Assembly (NCBI RefSeq): GCF_900167915.1
Contig: NZ_FUYM01000008.1
Coordinates: forward strand, 1 to 64,000
Origin: Rhizorhabdus histidinilytica
Lineage (GTDB): Bacteria; Pseudomonadota; Alphaproteobacteria; Sphingomonadales; Sphingomonadaceae
Direction: 5' to 3'
DNA length: 64,000 bases
The number at the start of each line of letters is the position of its first letter. Positions within the stretch are counted from its first letter, which is position 1. Positions 19,105 to 28,302 of this stretch are shown here, piece after piece. The notes under the pieces are model-generated. The model saw only the letters and a program-made list of their open reading frames with translations. It had not been told where the DNA came from and searched no databases. A program made the position numbers and the translations under genes.

Positions 19105-19851
19105 CTATACCCGTGTTCTGAACGGGGTGAAGTCGGTGCCCTCGTCGAAGACGTCGATGCCCTCGCGCTTCTTGAGGAAGTTGACCACGACATAGGTGGC
19201 CGGGGTCAGGATAACCTCCCAGCTCACCTTGAGGACCCACTGGGTGACGAGCACCTTGAACACCAGGTTGCTCGTCCATCCTTCCGCGCCGAGGAAGGCG
19301 AGCGGATAGAAGATCAGGCTGTCCACCCCCTGCCCAGCGACGGTCGATCCGATCGTGCGGGTCCACAGATGCTTGCCGCCGGTCCACAGCTTCATCTTGG
19401 CGAGGACGTAGCTGTTGACGAACTCGCCCGCCCAGAAGGCGGTGATCGAGGCGATGACGATGCGCGGTACCTGCCCAAACACCTGTTCATAGGCCGCTTG
19501 CCCGGTCCAGTTCTTGTCGGGCGGCAGCGCCACGACGACGAGGCTCATCACCACCATGAACAGCAGCGCCGCCGTACCCGCCCAGATGCAGCGGCGGGCA
19601 CGGCCATAGCCGTAGACCTCGGTCATGATGTCGCCGATCACATAGCCGACCGGGAAGAACAGGATGCCCGCGCCGAACGGCCATGGACCGATACCGGGGA
19701 TATGGACCACCGCCACCTTGCCCGCACCCAGCACGTTGGACAGCAGCAGGATGGTGACGAACGCCGCCATGACGAAATCGAAATAGCGGAAATGCCGGCC
19801 CCGGATGGCTTCGGCGTCGGAGGCGACAGGCGCGGCGCTGCTATCGTTCAT
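19105..19851 (-). CDS. YhhQ/VUT-family queuosine precursor transporter
   Basis: The 248-residue membrane protein has six or seven hydrophobic segments and the VUT/YhhQ signatures LLLSNVLGAGKV, FPVGYVIGDIMTEVYGYGRARR, FWAGEFVNSYVLAKMK and TIGSTVAGQGVDSLIFYPLAF. Family members import queuine or preQ0/preQ1 for tRNA modification. Only 59 bases separate its ATG from the divergent tRNA-Arg. I see no preQ1 riboswitch pattern there. The substrate is inferred from the family. Confidence 0.93.
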   Translation of the reverse strand: MNDSSAAPVASDAEAIRGRHFRYFDFVMAAFVTILLLSNVLGAGKVAVVHIPGIGPWPFGAGILFFPVGYVIGDIMTEVYGYGRARRCIWAGTAALLFMVVMSLVVVALPPDKNWTGQAAYEQVFGQVPRIVIASITAFWAGEFVNSYVLAKMKLWTGGKHLWTRTIGSTVAGQGVDSLIFYPLAFLGAEGWTSNLVFKVLVTQWVLKVSWEVILTPATYVVVNFLKKREGIDVFDEGTDFTPFRTRV

Positions 19852-19910
19852 AAGGTCACACTAACGTCGTTCCATCCGAGCGCAATCCACGCTATCTGCC
19901 GGCCCGACGC

Positions 19911-19987
19911 GCGCCCGTAGCTCAGTTGGATAGAGCACGAGCCTTCTAAGCTTGGGGTCGCAGGTTCGAATCCTGCCGGGCGCGCCA
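19911..19987 (+). tRNA. tRNA-Arg (anticodon TCT)
   Basis: This is a 77-base cloverleaf. The acceptor GCGCCCG pairs with CGGGCGC, the D arm is GCTCAGTTGGATAGAGC, and the anticodon loop CTTCTAA holds TCT. The T arm is GCAGG-TTCGAAT-CCTGC, and the CCA is encoded. It reads AGA codons, which are rare in this GC-rich genome. Confidence 0.95.
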
Positions 19988-20125
19988 TAGCCACCGGGAG
20001 CACGAAATCCGGCGTTTCCGCTTGCGACCATTCCCGAACAAAAGAGAGAACTCAGCCGGGATGGGCATGGTCAATCTCCGGCATCCCGCCGCCGGGCGAT
20101 GGTCGCGGCGGCGGGATATATCCGG

Positions 20126-20767
20126 TCATTCCGCCTTATCGGCGGCGAACTGGAGCCCGGCAGTGCCGCCGGTCTCGATGAACAGGTTCATGAAGGCGGG
20201 CACTGTCTCGGCACGCTTCCAGTCGCGTTGCAGTTCGCAGAACAATTGTGGCACAGAGATCATCTTGCCACCGGCCTGCTCGATCCGGCGCAACGCTGCC
20301 TCGTGCGCGACGACCGACGTGCCGCCGACGGCATCGACGGGCACATAGACCTCATAGCCTTCGGCGAGCGCGTCGAGCGCCGGGAAGGTCAGGCACGCCT
20401 CGGTCCACAGCGCGGTCATGATAAGCTTCTTGCGGCCGGTCTCCTCCACCGCCTTTTTAAACTCGACATCTTCCCACGAGTTGATCGTCGTGCGATCGTA
20501 GGTCGGATAGCCTTCAAGCGCCTTGCGCACCTGGGGCACGGGTGGCCTATTGAGTCCGGTCTCGACGTTCACCGTCGAGTGGATCACCGGCAGCCCGTAA
20601 GCCACCGCCGCCTTCGCACAGCCGACGATGTTGTTGACCAGGAGCTGGCGGTCCATCGAGGCGATCGAGTTCACCTGGACAGGCTGATAGTCGATGATGA
20701 TGAAGGCTGCGTTCTGCGGAGTGAGCAGATGATCGGCCTTGGGATCGCGGATCGGTTCGCTGGACAT
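20126..20767 (-). CDS. Isochorismatase-family cysteine hydrolase (YcaC-like)
   Basis: The 213-residue protein has the cysteine-hydrolase triad region: Asp26 in FIIIDYQP and the nucleophile Cys125 in ALWTEACLTFPALDAL, the spacing of YcaC-like hydrolases. Substrates in this family include amides and isochorismate. Here the substrate is unknown. It lies on the same strand as the pirin gene upstream with a 139-base gap, and a LysR gene is divergent. Such hydrolase-pirin-LysR groups are frequent and often inducible. It has no signal peptide and is cytoplasmic. Confidence 0.88.
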   Translation of the reverse strand: MSSEPIRDPKADHLLTPQNAAFIIIDYQPVQVNSIASMDRQLLVNNIVGCAKAAVAYGLPVIHSTVNVETGLNRPPVPQVRKALEGYPTYDRTTINSWEDVEFKKAVEETGRKKLIMTALWTEACLTFPALDALAEGYEVYVPVDAVGGTSVVAHEAALRRIEQAGGKMISVPQLFCELQRDWKRAETVPAFMNLFIETGGTAGLQFAADKAE

Positions 20768-20906
20768 GGATCATTCCTTCCTTGCTTTTCAGGCGCTCGC
20801 CGTGGCGCCGCGCGGGTGCAGGCCTGGCGGTGAGGGACGGAAGCGAGCAATGCCGCCCCAATTGCATGAAGATGGACCGACCGCATGAGGCGGCGGGGCC
20901 ATCCGT

Positions 20907-21776
20907 TCAGGCAGCGATCCTGGCGAACCGGCCGCTGTTATAGTCGTCGATGGCCTGGCGGATCTCCGCCTCGTTGTTCATCACGAACGGGCCGTGGCCG
21001 ACGATCGGTTCGTCGATCGGCTCGCCGGTCAGGACCAGCAGCTTCGCATCGCCATCGGCATGGACGCTGACGTCGCTGCCTTTGCGGTCGAGCAGGATCA
21101 TCTCCGCCTCGCCCGCGCCCTGCGCGCCGTTGACGGTGACATGGCCGGTCAGCACGACCACCATGGCGGTATGACCTTCGGGCAGGTCGAGTGTGACATC
21201 GGCGTCGCGGCTGAGGGCCACGTCCCAGACGTTGATCGGCGTGAACGTCCGCGCCGGTCCCGTTACACCGCCGAACTGGCCGGCGATGATCCGGGCCTTG
21301 CCGGCGCCTTCGGGCAGATCGACCGAGGGGATGTCGACGGCGCCGATGCCTTGGTAGCCGGTCGGGGCCATCTTGTCCTTGGCCGGCAGGTTGACCCAGA
21401 GCTGGATCATGCGGAACGGCCCGCCGGTCTTCGCAAATGCCGGTGAATGATATTCCTCATGGATGATCCCGCCAGCCGCCGTCATCCACTGCACGTCGCC
21501 CGGGCCAATGACGCCGCCATTGCCGGAGGAATCCCGATGCTCGACCTCGCCGTCATATACGATGGTGACGGTCTCGAAGCCGCGATGCGGGTGCTGGCCG
21601 ACGCCGCGTCGATCCGTGGTCGGCTCGAAATAATGCGGCCCCGCATAGTCGAGCAGCAGAAACGGGCTGACGTGTGCGCCCAGCGAATTGTAGGAAAAGA
21701 GCGAACGAACGGGGAAGCCGTCGCCCACCCAATGGCCGCGATTGTTGCCGTAACGCCCGAGGATTTGTTTGGTCAT
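20907..21776 (-). CDS. Pirin family protein
   Basis: The 289-residue bicupin has the pirin metal site (His62 and His64 in GQHPHRGFET, His106 and Glu108 in IIHEEYH) and the C-terminal cupin domain with FTPINVWD. Bacterial pirins include quercetin 2,3-dioxygenases and regulators of central enzymes. Which activity applies here cannot be told from the sequence. It is divergent from the LysR gene across 116 bases that contain a palindrome beside the LysR start, so it is the obvious LysR target. The length is normal. Confidence 0.93.
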   Translation of the reverse strand: MTKQILGRYGNNRGHWVGDGFPVRSLFSYNSLGAHVSPFLLLDYAGPHYFEPTTDRRGVGQHPHRGFETVTIVYDGEVEHRDSSGNGGVIGPGDVQWMTAAGGIIHEEYHSPAFAKTGGPFRMIQLWVNLPAKDKMAPTGYQGIGAVDIPSVDLPEGAGKARIIAGQFGGVTGPARTFTPINVWDVALSRDADVTLDLPEGHTAMVVVLTGHVTVNGAQGAGEAEMILLDRKGSDVSVHADGDAKLLVLTGEPIDEPIVGHGPFVMNNEAEIRQAIDDYNSGRFARIAA

Positions 21777-21874
21777 GGTTTGTCTCCGGCGCGAGGCGCT
21801 CCTTGGCTTCCTCGCTATTGCGCCGAAAATAGATCTGCGACGTCGGGGCCGGAAGATTGTAAATCCCGTCGCTG

Positions 21875-21892
21875 CGTCCTAAAAATAGGACG
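21875..21892. promoter_or_regulatory. Palindrome abutting the LysR start codon
   Basis: CGTCCTA (21875-21881) and TAGGACG (21886-21892) form a perfect 7-bp inverted repeat around AAAA, ending on the base before the LysR ATG. It covers the expected Shine-Dalgarno position. It may be the autoregulatory operator of the LysR protein, shared with pirin. It does not fit the strict T-N11-A LysR box. Confidence 0.45.
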
Positions 21893-22822
21893 ATGCAGGA
21901 CCTCAACGACCTTTATTACTTCGTCCAGACGGTCGATCACGGCGGCTTCGCGGCCGCCGGACGCGCGCTCGGCATTCAGAAATCCAAACTCAGCCGCCGC
22001 ATCCTGCTGCTGGAGGAGCGCCTGGGCGTGCGCTTGCTCAACCGCTCTTCGCGCCATTTCTCCGTCACCGAGATTGGCCGCGAGTTCCATGATCGCTGTG
22101 TCGCCATGCTGGTCGAGGCCGAGGCCGCCGAACAGGTGATCGCGCAGGTCCGCGCCGAACCGCGCGGCGTCATCCGGGTAAGCTGCCCGGTTGCGCTCGC
22201 CAACTTCCAGTTCGGCGCGCTGATCGCCCGGTTCATGCTCGAGAACCCCGCCGTCGAGGTGCATCTGGAAAGCACCAACCGACGCGTCGACGTGATCACC
22301 GAGGGCTTCGATATTGCGATCCGTGTTCGCTTCCCGCCCCTGGAGCCGACCGATCTCGTCATGCGCCGCCTTGATGAAAGCACGCAGTGTCTGGTCGCTA
22401 GCCCGACGCTGGTTACGGCAGCGCTGTCATCGCCAGGCGATCTTGCCGGGCTGCCCAGCCTCGATCTCGCTCCCCCGCATCGCGAGCATTGTTGGCGGCT
22501 CGATCATGACGACGGTCAAGAGGCGGTCATTCCACACCGGCCGCGTCTCGTTACCGATGACATGGCGGCATTGCGCGAAGCAGCGATGGCTGGGGTGGGT
22601 GTCGTTCAGCTTCCTACGATGATGATCTGGGGAGACATAGAGGCCGGACGGCTTGTCCATGTGCTGCCGGCCTGGCGGCCTCGTGCCGGCATTGTCCATG
22701 CGGTGTTTCCTTCGCGGCGAGGCCTGCTGCCCTCCATTCGTGCGCTGCTCGACTTTCTGGGCCGCGAATGCGCGATGCAGCGCCACGCCGTCGGAAACAT
22801 ACCATCATGGCGTTCCGCTTGA
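21893..22822 (+). CDS. LysR family transcriptional regulator
   Basis: The 309-residue protein has an N-terminal winged helix (DLNDLYYFVQTVDHGGFAAAGRALG, then SKLSRRILLLEERLGVRLLNRSSR). A substrate-binding domain follows, with the GVIRVSCPVAL and EGFDIAIRVRFPPLEPTDLVMRRL segments typical of the AaeR/DhcR subclass. It probably controls the divergent pirin gene and the hydrolase beyond it. No clear Shine-Dalgarno sequence exists because a palindrome occupies that position. The C-terminal 20 residues extend past the usual family end. Confidence 0.93.
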   Translation: MQDLNDLYYFVQTVDHGGFAAAGRALGIQKSKLSRRILLLEERLGVRLLNRSSRHFSVTEIGREFHDRCVAMLVEAEAAEQVIAQVRAEPRGVIRVSCPVALANFQFGALIARFMLENPAVEVHLESTNRRVDVITEGFDIAIRVRFPPLEPTDLVMRRLDESTQCLVASPTLVTAALSSPGDLAGLPSLDLAPPHREHCWRLDHDDGQEAVIPHRPRLVTDDMAALREAAMAGVGVVQLPTMMIWGDIEAGRLVHVLPAWRPRAGIVHAVFPSRRGLLPSIRALLDFLGRECAMQRHAVGNIPSWRSA

Positions 22823-23052
22823 CTCGCGAAGAGTTGAAAATGGGGGCACCGGCACCTCAAAGAGCGATTATCGACCAGTTCTCATCTTCATCATCTGGGC
22901 GCGCCACTTCGGTTCGAAATCCCGAACACCTGACTGGCACCGCCATTCGATCATTCGTGAAGTTGCGGCCCCGGTTCCGCCCAAAAAAAGCGCTTGCCCC
23001 GAACAGGGTCGCCACACATTCTGGTTGGACAGTCGTAACGAATTGCGAGGGG

Positions 23053-23868
23053 ATGCCCGTGACGATCCGCCATCTGAGCATCATCGCCGCCTGCGGACCG
23101 CTCCTGTTGTCCTCTATCGCGTCAGCGCAGGCGCCGCGCGACCTGGGTGACCTGGTCGGTGCCCGCGCGGCCGGCGGCGAGACGCAGCTAGAAGAACGGG
23201 GCTATGTCCATATCAAGACCCAGAAGGGCGACGATCGGGCGTGGAGCTACTGGTGGCAGCCGAAGCACCGCGCCTGCGTGTCGGTGGCCGTTTTCGACGG
23301 GCGGTTCGATGCCATCACGACGACGCCGGCGGCCGACTGCAACCAGGGCAGCGCGAAGGCGGACGGGAAAGACGGCTCCGGCGCGGCGGCGGCAGCGGCC
23401 ATCGGCGTTGCCCTCGTCGGGGTGGCGGCGCTCGCGCACAGCTCGCACAATCACGACAATGGGAAGCATCTCGACGACGAGGCCGCGGATTCGCAATTCG
23501 AGCGCGGCTATCGCGACGGCCTCTATGCGCAATCCTACCATAATTACGATCGGGCCGATGCCTATTCGGACGGCTATTCCAAGGGCGTCGCCCAGCGCGG
23601 CAACGAAACCCGGCATCGCGACGGCCATGCCGACGATGCCGGCGGCTATCGCGCCTCGGTCAACGTCAACGACCTCGTCACCCAGCGGGCGGCGAGCGCA
23701 GACGTCGAGCTCCAGAAGCGCGGCTTCCGGACCGTGAACGCCTATCAGGCCGGCGATTCCGCCTATACGATCCGGTCGAACGAGCGAACCGGCCAGTGCG
23801 TGCAGGTTGCCGTCAAGGACGGGCGCATCCGCTACATCGCCGCGATCAAGCCATCGGCCTGCCGCTGA
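23053..23868 (+). CDS. Unassigned secreted protein with a duplicated two-cysteine domain
   Basis: The 271-residue protein has a signal peptide (cleavage near residue 27) and two related domains, about 31-96 and 205-270. Each follows the pattern DLV..RAA...LE.RGF, then CVxVAVxDGR, then a terminal Cys. The cysteines are 21 residues apart in both copies (75/96 and 249/270), suggesting one disulfide each. Between them lie an Ala-rich hydrophobic stretch (110-128), a His/Asn/Asp-rich segment (SSHNHDNGKH) and a Tyr/Asp-rich linker. I do not recognise a named family. A GTG at 23059 is an alternative start with better Shine-Dalgarno spacing. It is the first of three closely spaced envelope genes. Confidence 0.7.
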   Translation: MPVTIRHLSIIAACGPLLLSSIASAQAPRDLGDLVGARAAGGETQLEERGYVHIKTQKGDDRAWSYWWQPKHRACVSVAVFDGRFDAITTTPAADCNQGSAKADGKDGSGAAAAAAIGVALVGVAALAHSSHNHDNGKHLDDEAADSQFERGYRDGLYAQSYHNYDRADAYSDGYSKGVAQRGNETRHRDGHADDAGGYRASVNVNDLVTQRAASADVELQKRGFRTVNAYQAGDSAYTIRSNERTGQCVQVAVKDGRIRYIAAIKPSACR

Positions 23869-23890
23869 CGCCTGGCGCGAGGCGGAAGAC

Positions 23891-24565
23891 GTGGATTTCC
23901 TGCGCCTTTTCCAGTCGATCGAGGAACTGCTCTATGAAGTGATGAGCTGGCTGATCTTCTATCCGCGCACGCTGTGGCGGTCGGTCCGGCATCCGATGGA
24001 GATGCTGCTTTATTCCGAAAGGGAATTGAGGGACCCCGCCGAGGACCAGTTCACGGACATGCTCAGCCCGCCGCTGTTCCTGCTGCTCACCATATTGCTG
24101 TCGCACCTGATCGAGATCGGTTCGCATAGCAGCTTGCCCAAGGCCACCAGTCCGATCGGCCAGCAGTTCATGACGTCGGACCAGAACCTCCTGCTGTTGC
24201 GCTTCGTCCTCTTCTCCATCTATCCGCTGATGTTCGCGGCGCGCCGGCTGAAGGCGCAGGGCCTGCCGCTCGACCGCGAGACCCTCCGCCAACCCTTTTT
24301 CGCGCAATGCTACATCGCCGGCCCTGCCGCCCTCATCCTAGGCATCGCCGCGATCCTCGTGCGCGCGCAGCACCCGGCGGTCGTCCTGAGCGGCTTCGCG
24401 GTCGCCCTGCTCGGCGTCGCCTGGTATCTGCGCATCGAAACCATCTGGTTGCGCCGCCACAGCCATATGACGCGGTCCGCCGCCATTCGTTCGGTGCTGG
24501 GCACCTGGCTGGCCGCGGCGATCTTCAACGGCATCGCCAGCATCCTGATCGTTGGGGCACCATGA
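23891..24565 (+). CDS. Unassigned multi-pass membrane protein
   Basis: The 224-residue product has an amphipathic N-terminus (LFQSIEELLYEVMSWLIFYPRTLWRSVRHP) and about five hydrophobic segments, around residues 62-80, 100-120, 140-160, 164-180 and 195-218. The RSVRHPMEML..SERELRDP motif recalls Yip1-like or permease-associated bacterial membrane proteins, but I cannot assign a family. It starts with GTG 22 bases after the preceding gene and overlaps the next by ATGA, so the three are probably one operon. Confidence 0.65.
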   Translation: MDFLRLFQSIEELLYEVMSWLIFYPRTLWRSVRHPMEMLLYSERELRDPAEDQFTDMLSPPLFLLLTILLSHLIEIGSHSSLPKATSPIGQQFMTSDQNLLLLRFVLFSIYPLMFAARRLKAQGLPLDRETLRQPFFAQCYIAGPAALILGIAAILVRAQHPAVVLSGFAVALLGVAWYLRIETIWLRRHSHMTRSAAIRSVLGTWLAAAIFNGIASILIVGAP

Positions 24566-25674
24566 CGCGCGACATTTCCTCCTCCCGCCGCTGGGGCATC
24601 CGACTGGGCGCGATCCTCTGGTTCGTGGCCGGGCTCGGCTTCCTCCTCGCGCTGCCGATCCTCGTCCAGGCGACGGGCTGGGCGCTGCCGGTGGTCGCGC
24701 TGCTGGCCGCACTGATCGCGTTGCCGCTGGCCTGGCTCTTCCGGAAGCTGCTCCGACCGCGCCGGACCTTGCTACAAAGCTGGATCGGGTGGGCGGTGGC
24801 GCTGTTCTTCGTCCTGTCGATCCTGCTCGCCGCGCCGATCTACTATCTCGCCGCCGTCACGCAGATGCGTCCCGCCCTGGTGCCACAGGTCACGCTCACC
24901 AACGGCCACAAGACGATCGTCTTCCAAGGTATGCAGCATGTCGGGATCGAGCGCTTCTACAAGTCGGTGGTCTACGACCTCGAAGATGCACTCTCGCGGG
25001 GCTATGTCCTCTATTATGAGGGCGTCCGGCCCGCGACGCCCGAAGCCGACGCCTGGCTCGACCGGACGGTGACCGGCGGCCGCGATCTCAGCGAGACCTA
25101 TCGCGCGCTGGGCGACCTGTGCGGCCTCCAGTTCCAGAACGATTATTTCCAGCTTCTCGGCCGCGATGCGCAGGTCCATCCCGCCTCGCACATCGTCGCG
25201 GACGTCAGCACATTCGACCTGAAGCGGGAATATGACCGGCTGATGGCGACCGATCCGGGCTTCTCCAAGGCGATGGCCGCAAGGTCGAAGAGCGACGCGG
25301 CCTCGCCCGACCGGATGGAAGCCGCGATCCGTTTCCTCCGGCAGGGAACGGAGGGGCAGCGCGCCATTGCCGGCATCCTGTGCCGCGGCTTCATGACGCT
25401 GTCGCTGACGCGGGCTAACGGTCCGCCCTCGGGCGATCCGCTCGACCGGGTGCTGATCGACTTCCGCAACCGCCAACTCGCGGCCCGGCTGATCGCCGAG
25501 CCCAGGCCGCGCGTCTACCTCACCTATGGCGCGATGCATCTGCCCGGCCTGTTCGCGCTGCTGCGCAAGAACAACCCGCAATGGCATGTGGCGTCGGTCA
25601 AATGGATGCGGACGATCGATGCGCCCGAGGATCATGACGGGCAGATGCCCACCCTCCCCGCCGCCGGCCGATAG
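24562..25674 (+). CDS. Membrane-anchored TraB/Tiki-superfamily-like protein
   Basis: The 370-residue protein has three N-terminal hydrophobic segments (about 12-34, 38-60, 74-97) and a large domain. That domain shows the two GxxH motifs of the TraB/Tiki/EreA-like metallohydrolase superfamily: GMQH at 123-126 and GAMH at 323-326, with Glu153 in YYEGVRP and a conserved-looking RNRQLA region between. The superfamily includes metal-dependent proteases and esterases. The assignment is motif-based and the substrate unknown. It overlaps the upstream membrane protein by 4 bases. It is convergent with gdhA across 53 bases. Confidence 0.65.
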   Translation: MTRDISSSRRWGIRLGAILWFVAGLGFLLALPILVQATGWALPVVALLAALIALPLAWLFRKLLRPRRTLLQSWIGWAVALFFVLSILLAAPIYYLAAVTQMRPALVPQVTLTNGHKTIVFQGMQHVGIERFYKSVVYDLEDALSRGYVLYYEGVRPATPEADAWLDRTVTGGRDLSETYRALGDLCGLQFQNDYFQLLGRDAQVHPASHIVADVSTFDLKREYDRLMATDPGFSKAMAARSKSDAASPDRMEAAIRFLRQGTEGQRAIAGILCRGFMTLSLTRANGPPSGDPLDRVLIDFRNRQLAARLIAEPRPRVYLTYGAMHLPGLFALLRKNNPQWHVASVKWMRTIDAPEDHDGQMPTLPAAGR

Positions 25675-25727
25675 GGCCGGCGTCCGAAGGGACCGCGCCG
25701 AGCCGCGCGCAGCCCCTTCGGCGACGA

Positions 25728-27149
<1,422 letters not shown>

Positions 27150-27188
27150 TCATGCGGGCGGTTTCAAGGCGGTGGCGGGGCGAACGGA

Positions 27189-27317
27189 TCAGCCGTTGAT
27201 CATTCGCCGGATGGCCCAGGCGACGAGGCCGAGCACGGCGACGCTCGCCGCCCAGATGCCGACGAACCAGGCGAGCCGCCGCCAGAGCGGGCCGGGTTCA
27301 GTGGTAGCCGGCTTCAT
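27189..27317 (-). CDS. DUF2474 small subunit-like protein of the bd oxidase
   Basis: This 42-residue ORF overlaps the end of cydB by 20 bases in another frame. It encodes an N-terminal MKPATTEPGPLWRRLAWF, one transmembrane helix (about residues 15-36) and a basic end (IRRMING). Position, size and the PLWRRLAWFVGIWAASV pattern fit DUF2474, tiny proteins that follow cioAB-type cytochrome bd genes and are thought to parallel CydX. Its start lies within cydB, implying translational coupling. A role in oxidase stability is inferred from CydX. Confidence 0.85.
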   Translation of the reverse strand: MKPATTEPGPLWRRLAWFVGIWAASVAVLGLVAWAIRRMING

Positions 27318-28302
27318 CGACCTTGCCGCGGAACACCCAATAGGCCCAGCTGGTGTAGCCAAGAATGATCGGCACCAGCACCACGGCTCCCACCAGCATG
27401 AAGAGCTGGCTCCGCTCGGGCGCTGCCGCCTCCCAGATCGTCACCCGGCCCGGAACCACGTCGGGATAGATCGAAATGGCGAGCCCCAGCATCGACAGGC
27501 CGAACAGGCCGAGGGTCAGCAGGAAGGGCATGCCGTCGCGCCGTCCCCCGATCGACCGCCACAGCAGCAGCGCGCCGACGGCGACGAGCAGCGGCACCGG
27601 AATCGTCACGAACAGGCCCGGATAGCCGAACCAGCGCTCATGATATTTACCTTCCAGGAAGGGCGTATAGGCACTCACAGCGGCGATCGCGACGAGCAGC
27701 GCCAGGCATAGAGGTCGGGCGAAGCGGCGCGCGTCGGCCTGAAGCGCACCCTCGGTCTTCCAGATCAGCCAGCCTGCGCCGAGCAGTGCATAGCCGATCG
27801 CGAGGCTCACCCCGGTCAGCAGCGAGAAAGGCGTCAGCCAGTCCCACCAACCGCCGGCATAGGCCCGCCCGCCGACCTCGATGCCCTGCAGCAGCGCGCC
27901 GAGGGTGATGCCCTGCGCCAGCGTCGCGACCAGTGATCCGCCGCAGAAGGCCGCATCCCAAAAGGCACGATGCCCGGGATCGCGCCAGCGGAATTCGAAG
28001 GCGACGCCGCGGAAGACGAGGCCGAGCAGCATCGCCGTCAGGGGGGCGTAGAGCGCCGGCAGGATGATCGCATAAGCGAGCGGAAAGGCCGCCATCAGCC
28101 CTCCCCCGCCCAGCACCAGCCAGGTCTCGTTGCCATCCCAGACCGGGGCGATGCTGTTCATCGCCATGTCGCGTTCGCCACCGACCCGAAAGCCGGGGAA
28201 GAGGATGCCGATGCCCAGGTCGAAGCCGTCCATCACGACATAGGCGGCCACCGCGAAGGCGATGATCGCCGCCCAGGCGAGGGTGAGGTCGAAGCCGATC
28301 AT
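27298..28302 (-). CDS. cydB: Cytochrome bd-type quinol oxidase subunit II
   Basis: The 334-residue polytopic protein starts MIGFDLTLAWAAIIAFAVAAYVVMDGFDLGIG. It contains VWDGNETWLVLGGGGLMAAFP, the signature of CydB/CioB. It forms the heterodimer with CydA that reduces oxygen using quinol without pumping protons. Its ATG overlaps the cydA stop by 4 bases, and the DUF2474 gene begins inside its 3' end. The lack of extra domains and the short length are normal. Confidence 0.97.
   Translation of the reverse strand: MIGFDLTLAWAAIIAFAVAAYVVMDGFDLGIGILFPGFRVGGERDMAMNSIAPVWDGNETWLVLGGGGLMAAFPLAYAIILPALYAPLTAMLLGLVFRGVAFEFRWRDPGHRAFWDAAFCGGSLVATLAQGITLGALLQGIEVGGRAYAGGWWDWLTPFSLLTGVSLAIGYALLGAGWLIWKTEGALQADARRFARPLCLALLVAIAAVSAYTPFLEGKYHERWFGYPGLFVTIPVPLLVAVGALLLWRSIGGRRDGMPFLLTLGLFGLSMLGLAISIYPDVVPGRVTIWEAAAPERSQLFMLVGAVVLVPIILGYTSWAYWVFRGKVDEAGYH

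Noticed and set aside
19852-19910. preQ1 riboswitch before the queuosine-precursor transporter
   Set aside because: The gap is only 59 bases and shows no preQ1 aptamer pseudoknot pattern or A-rich tail.
22823-23052. N-terminal extension of the secreted two-cysteine protein back to 22768
   Set aside because: It would bury the signal peptide 95 residues inside the protein, and the region has no family resemblance and lower GC content.
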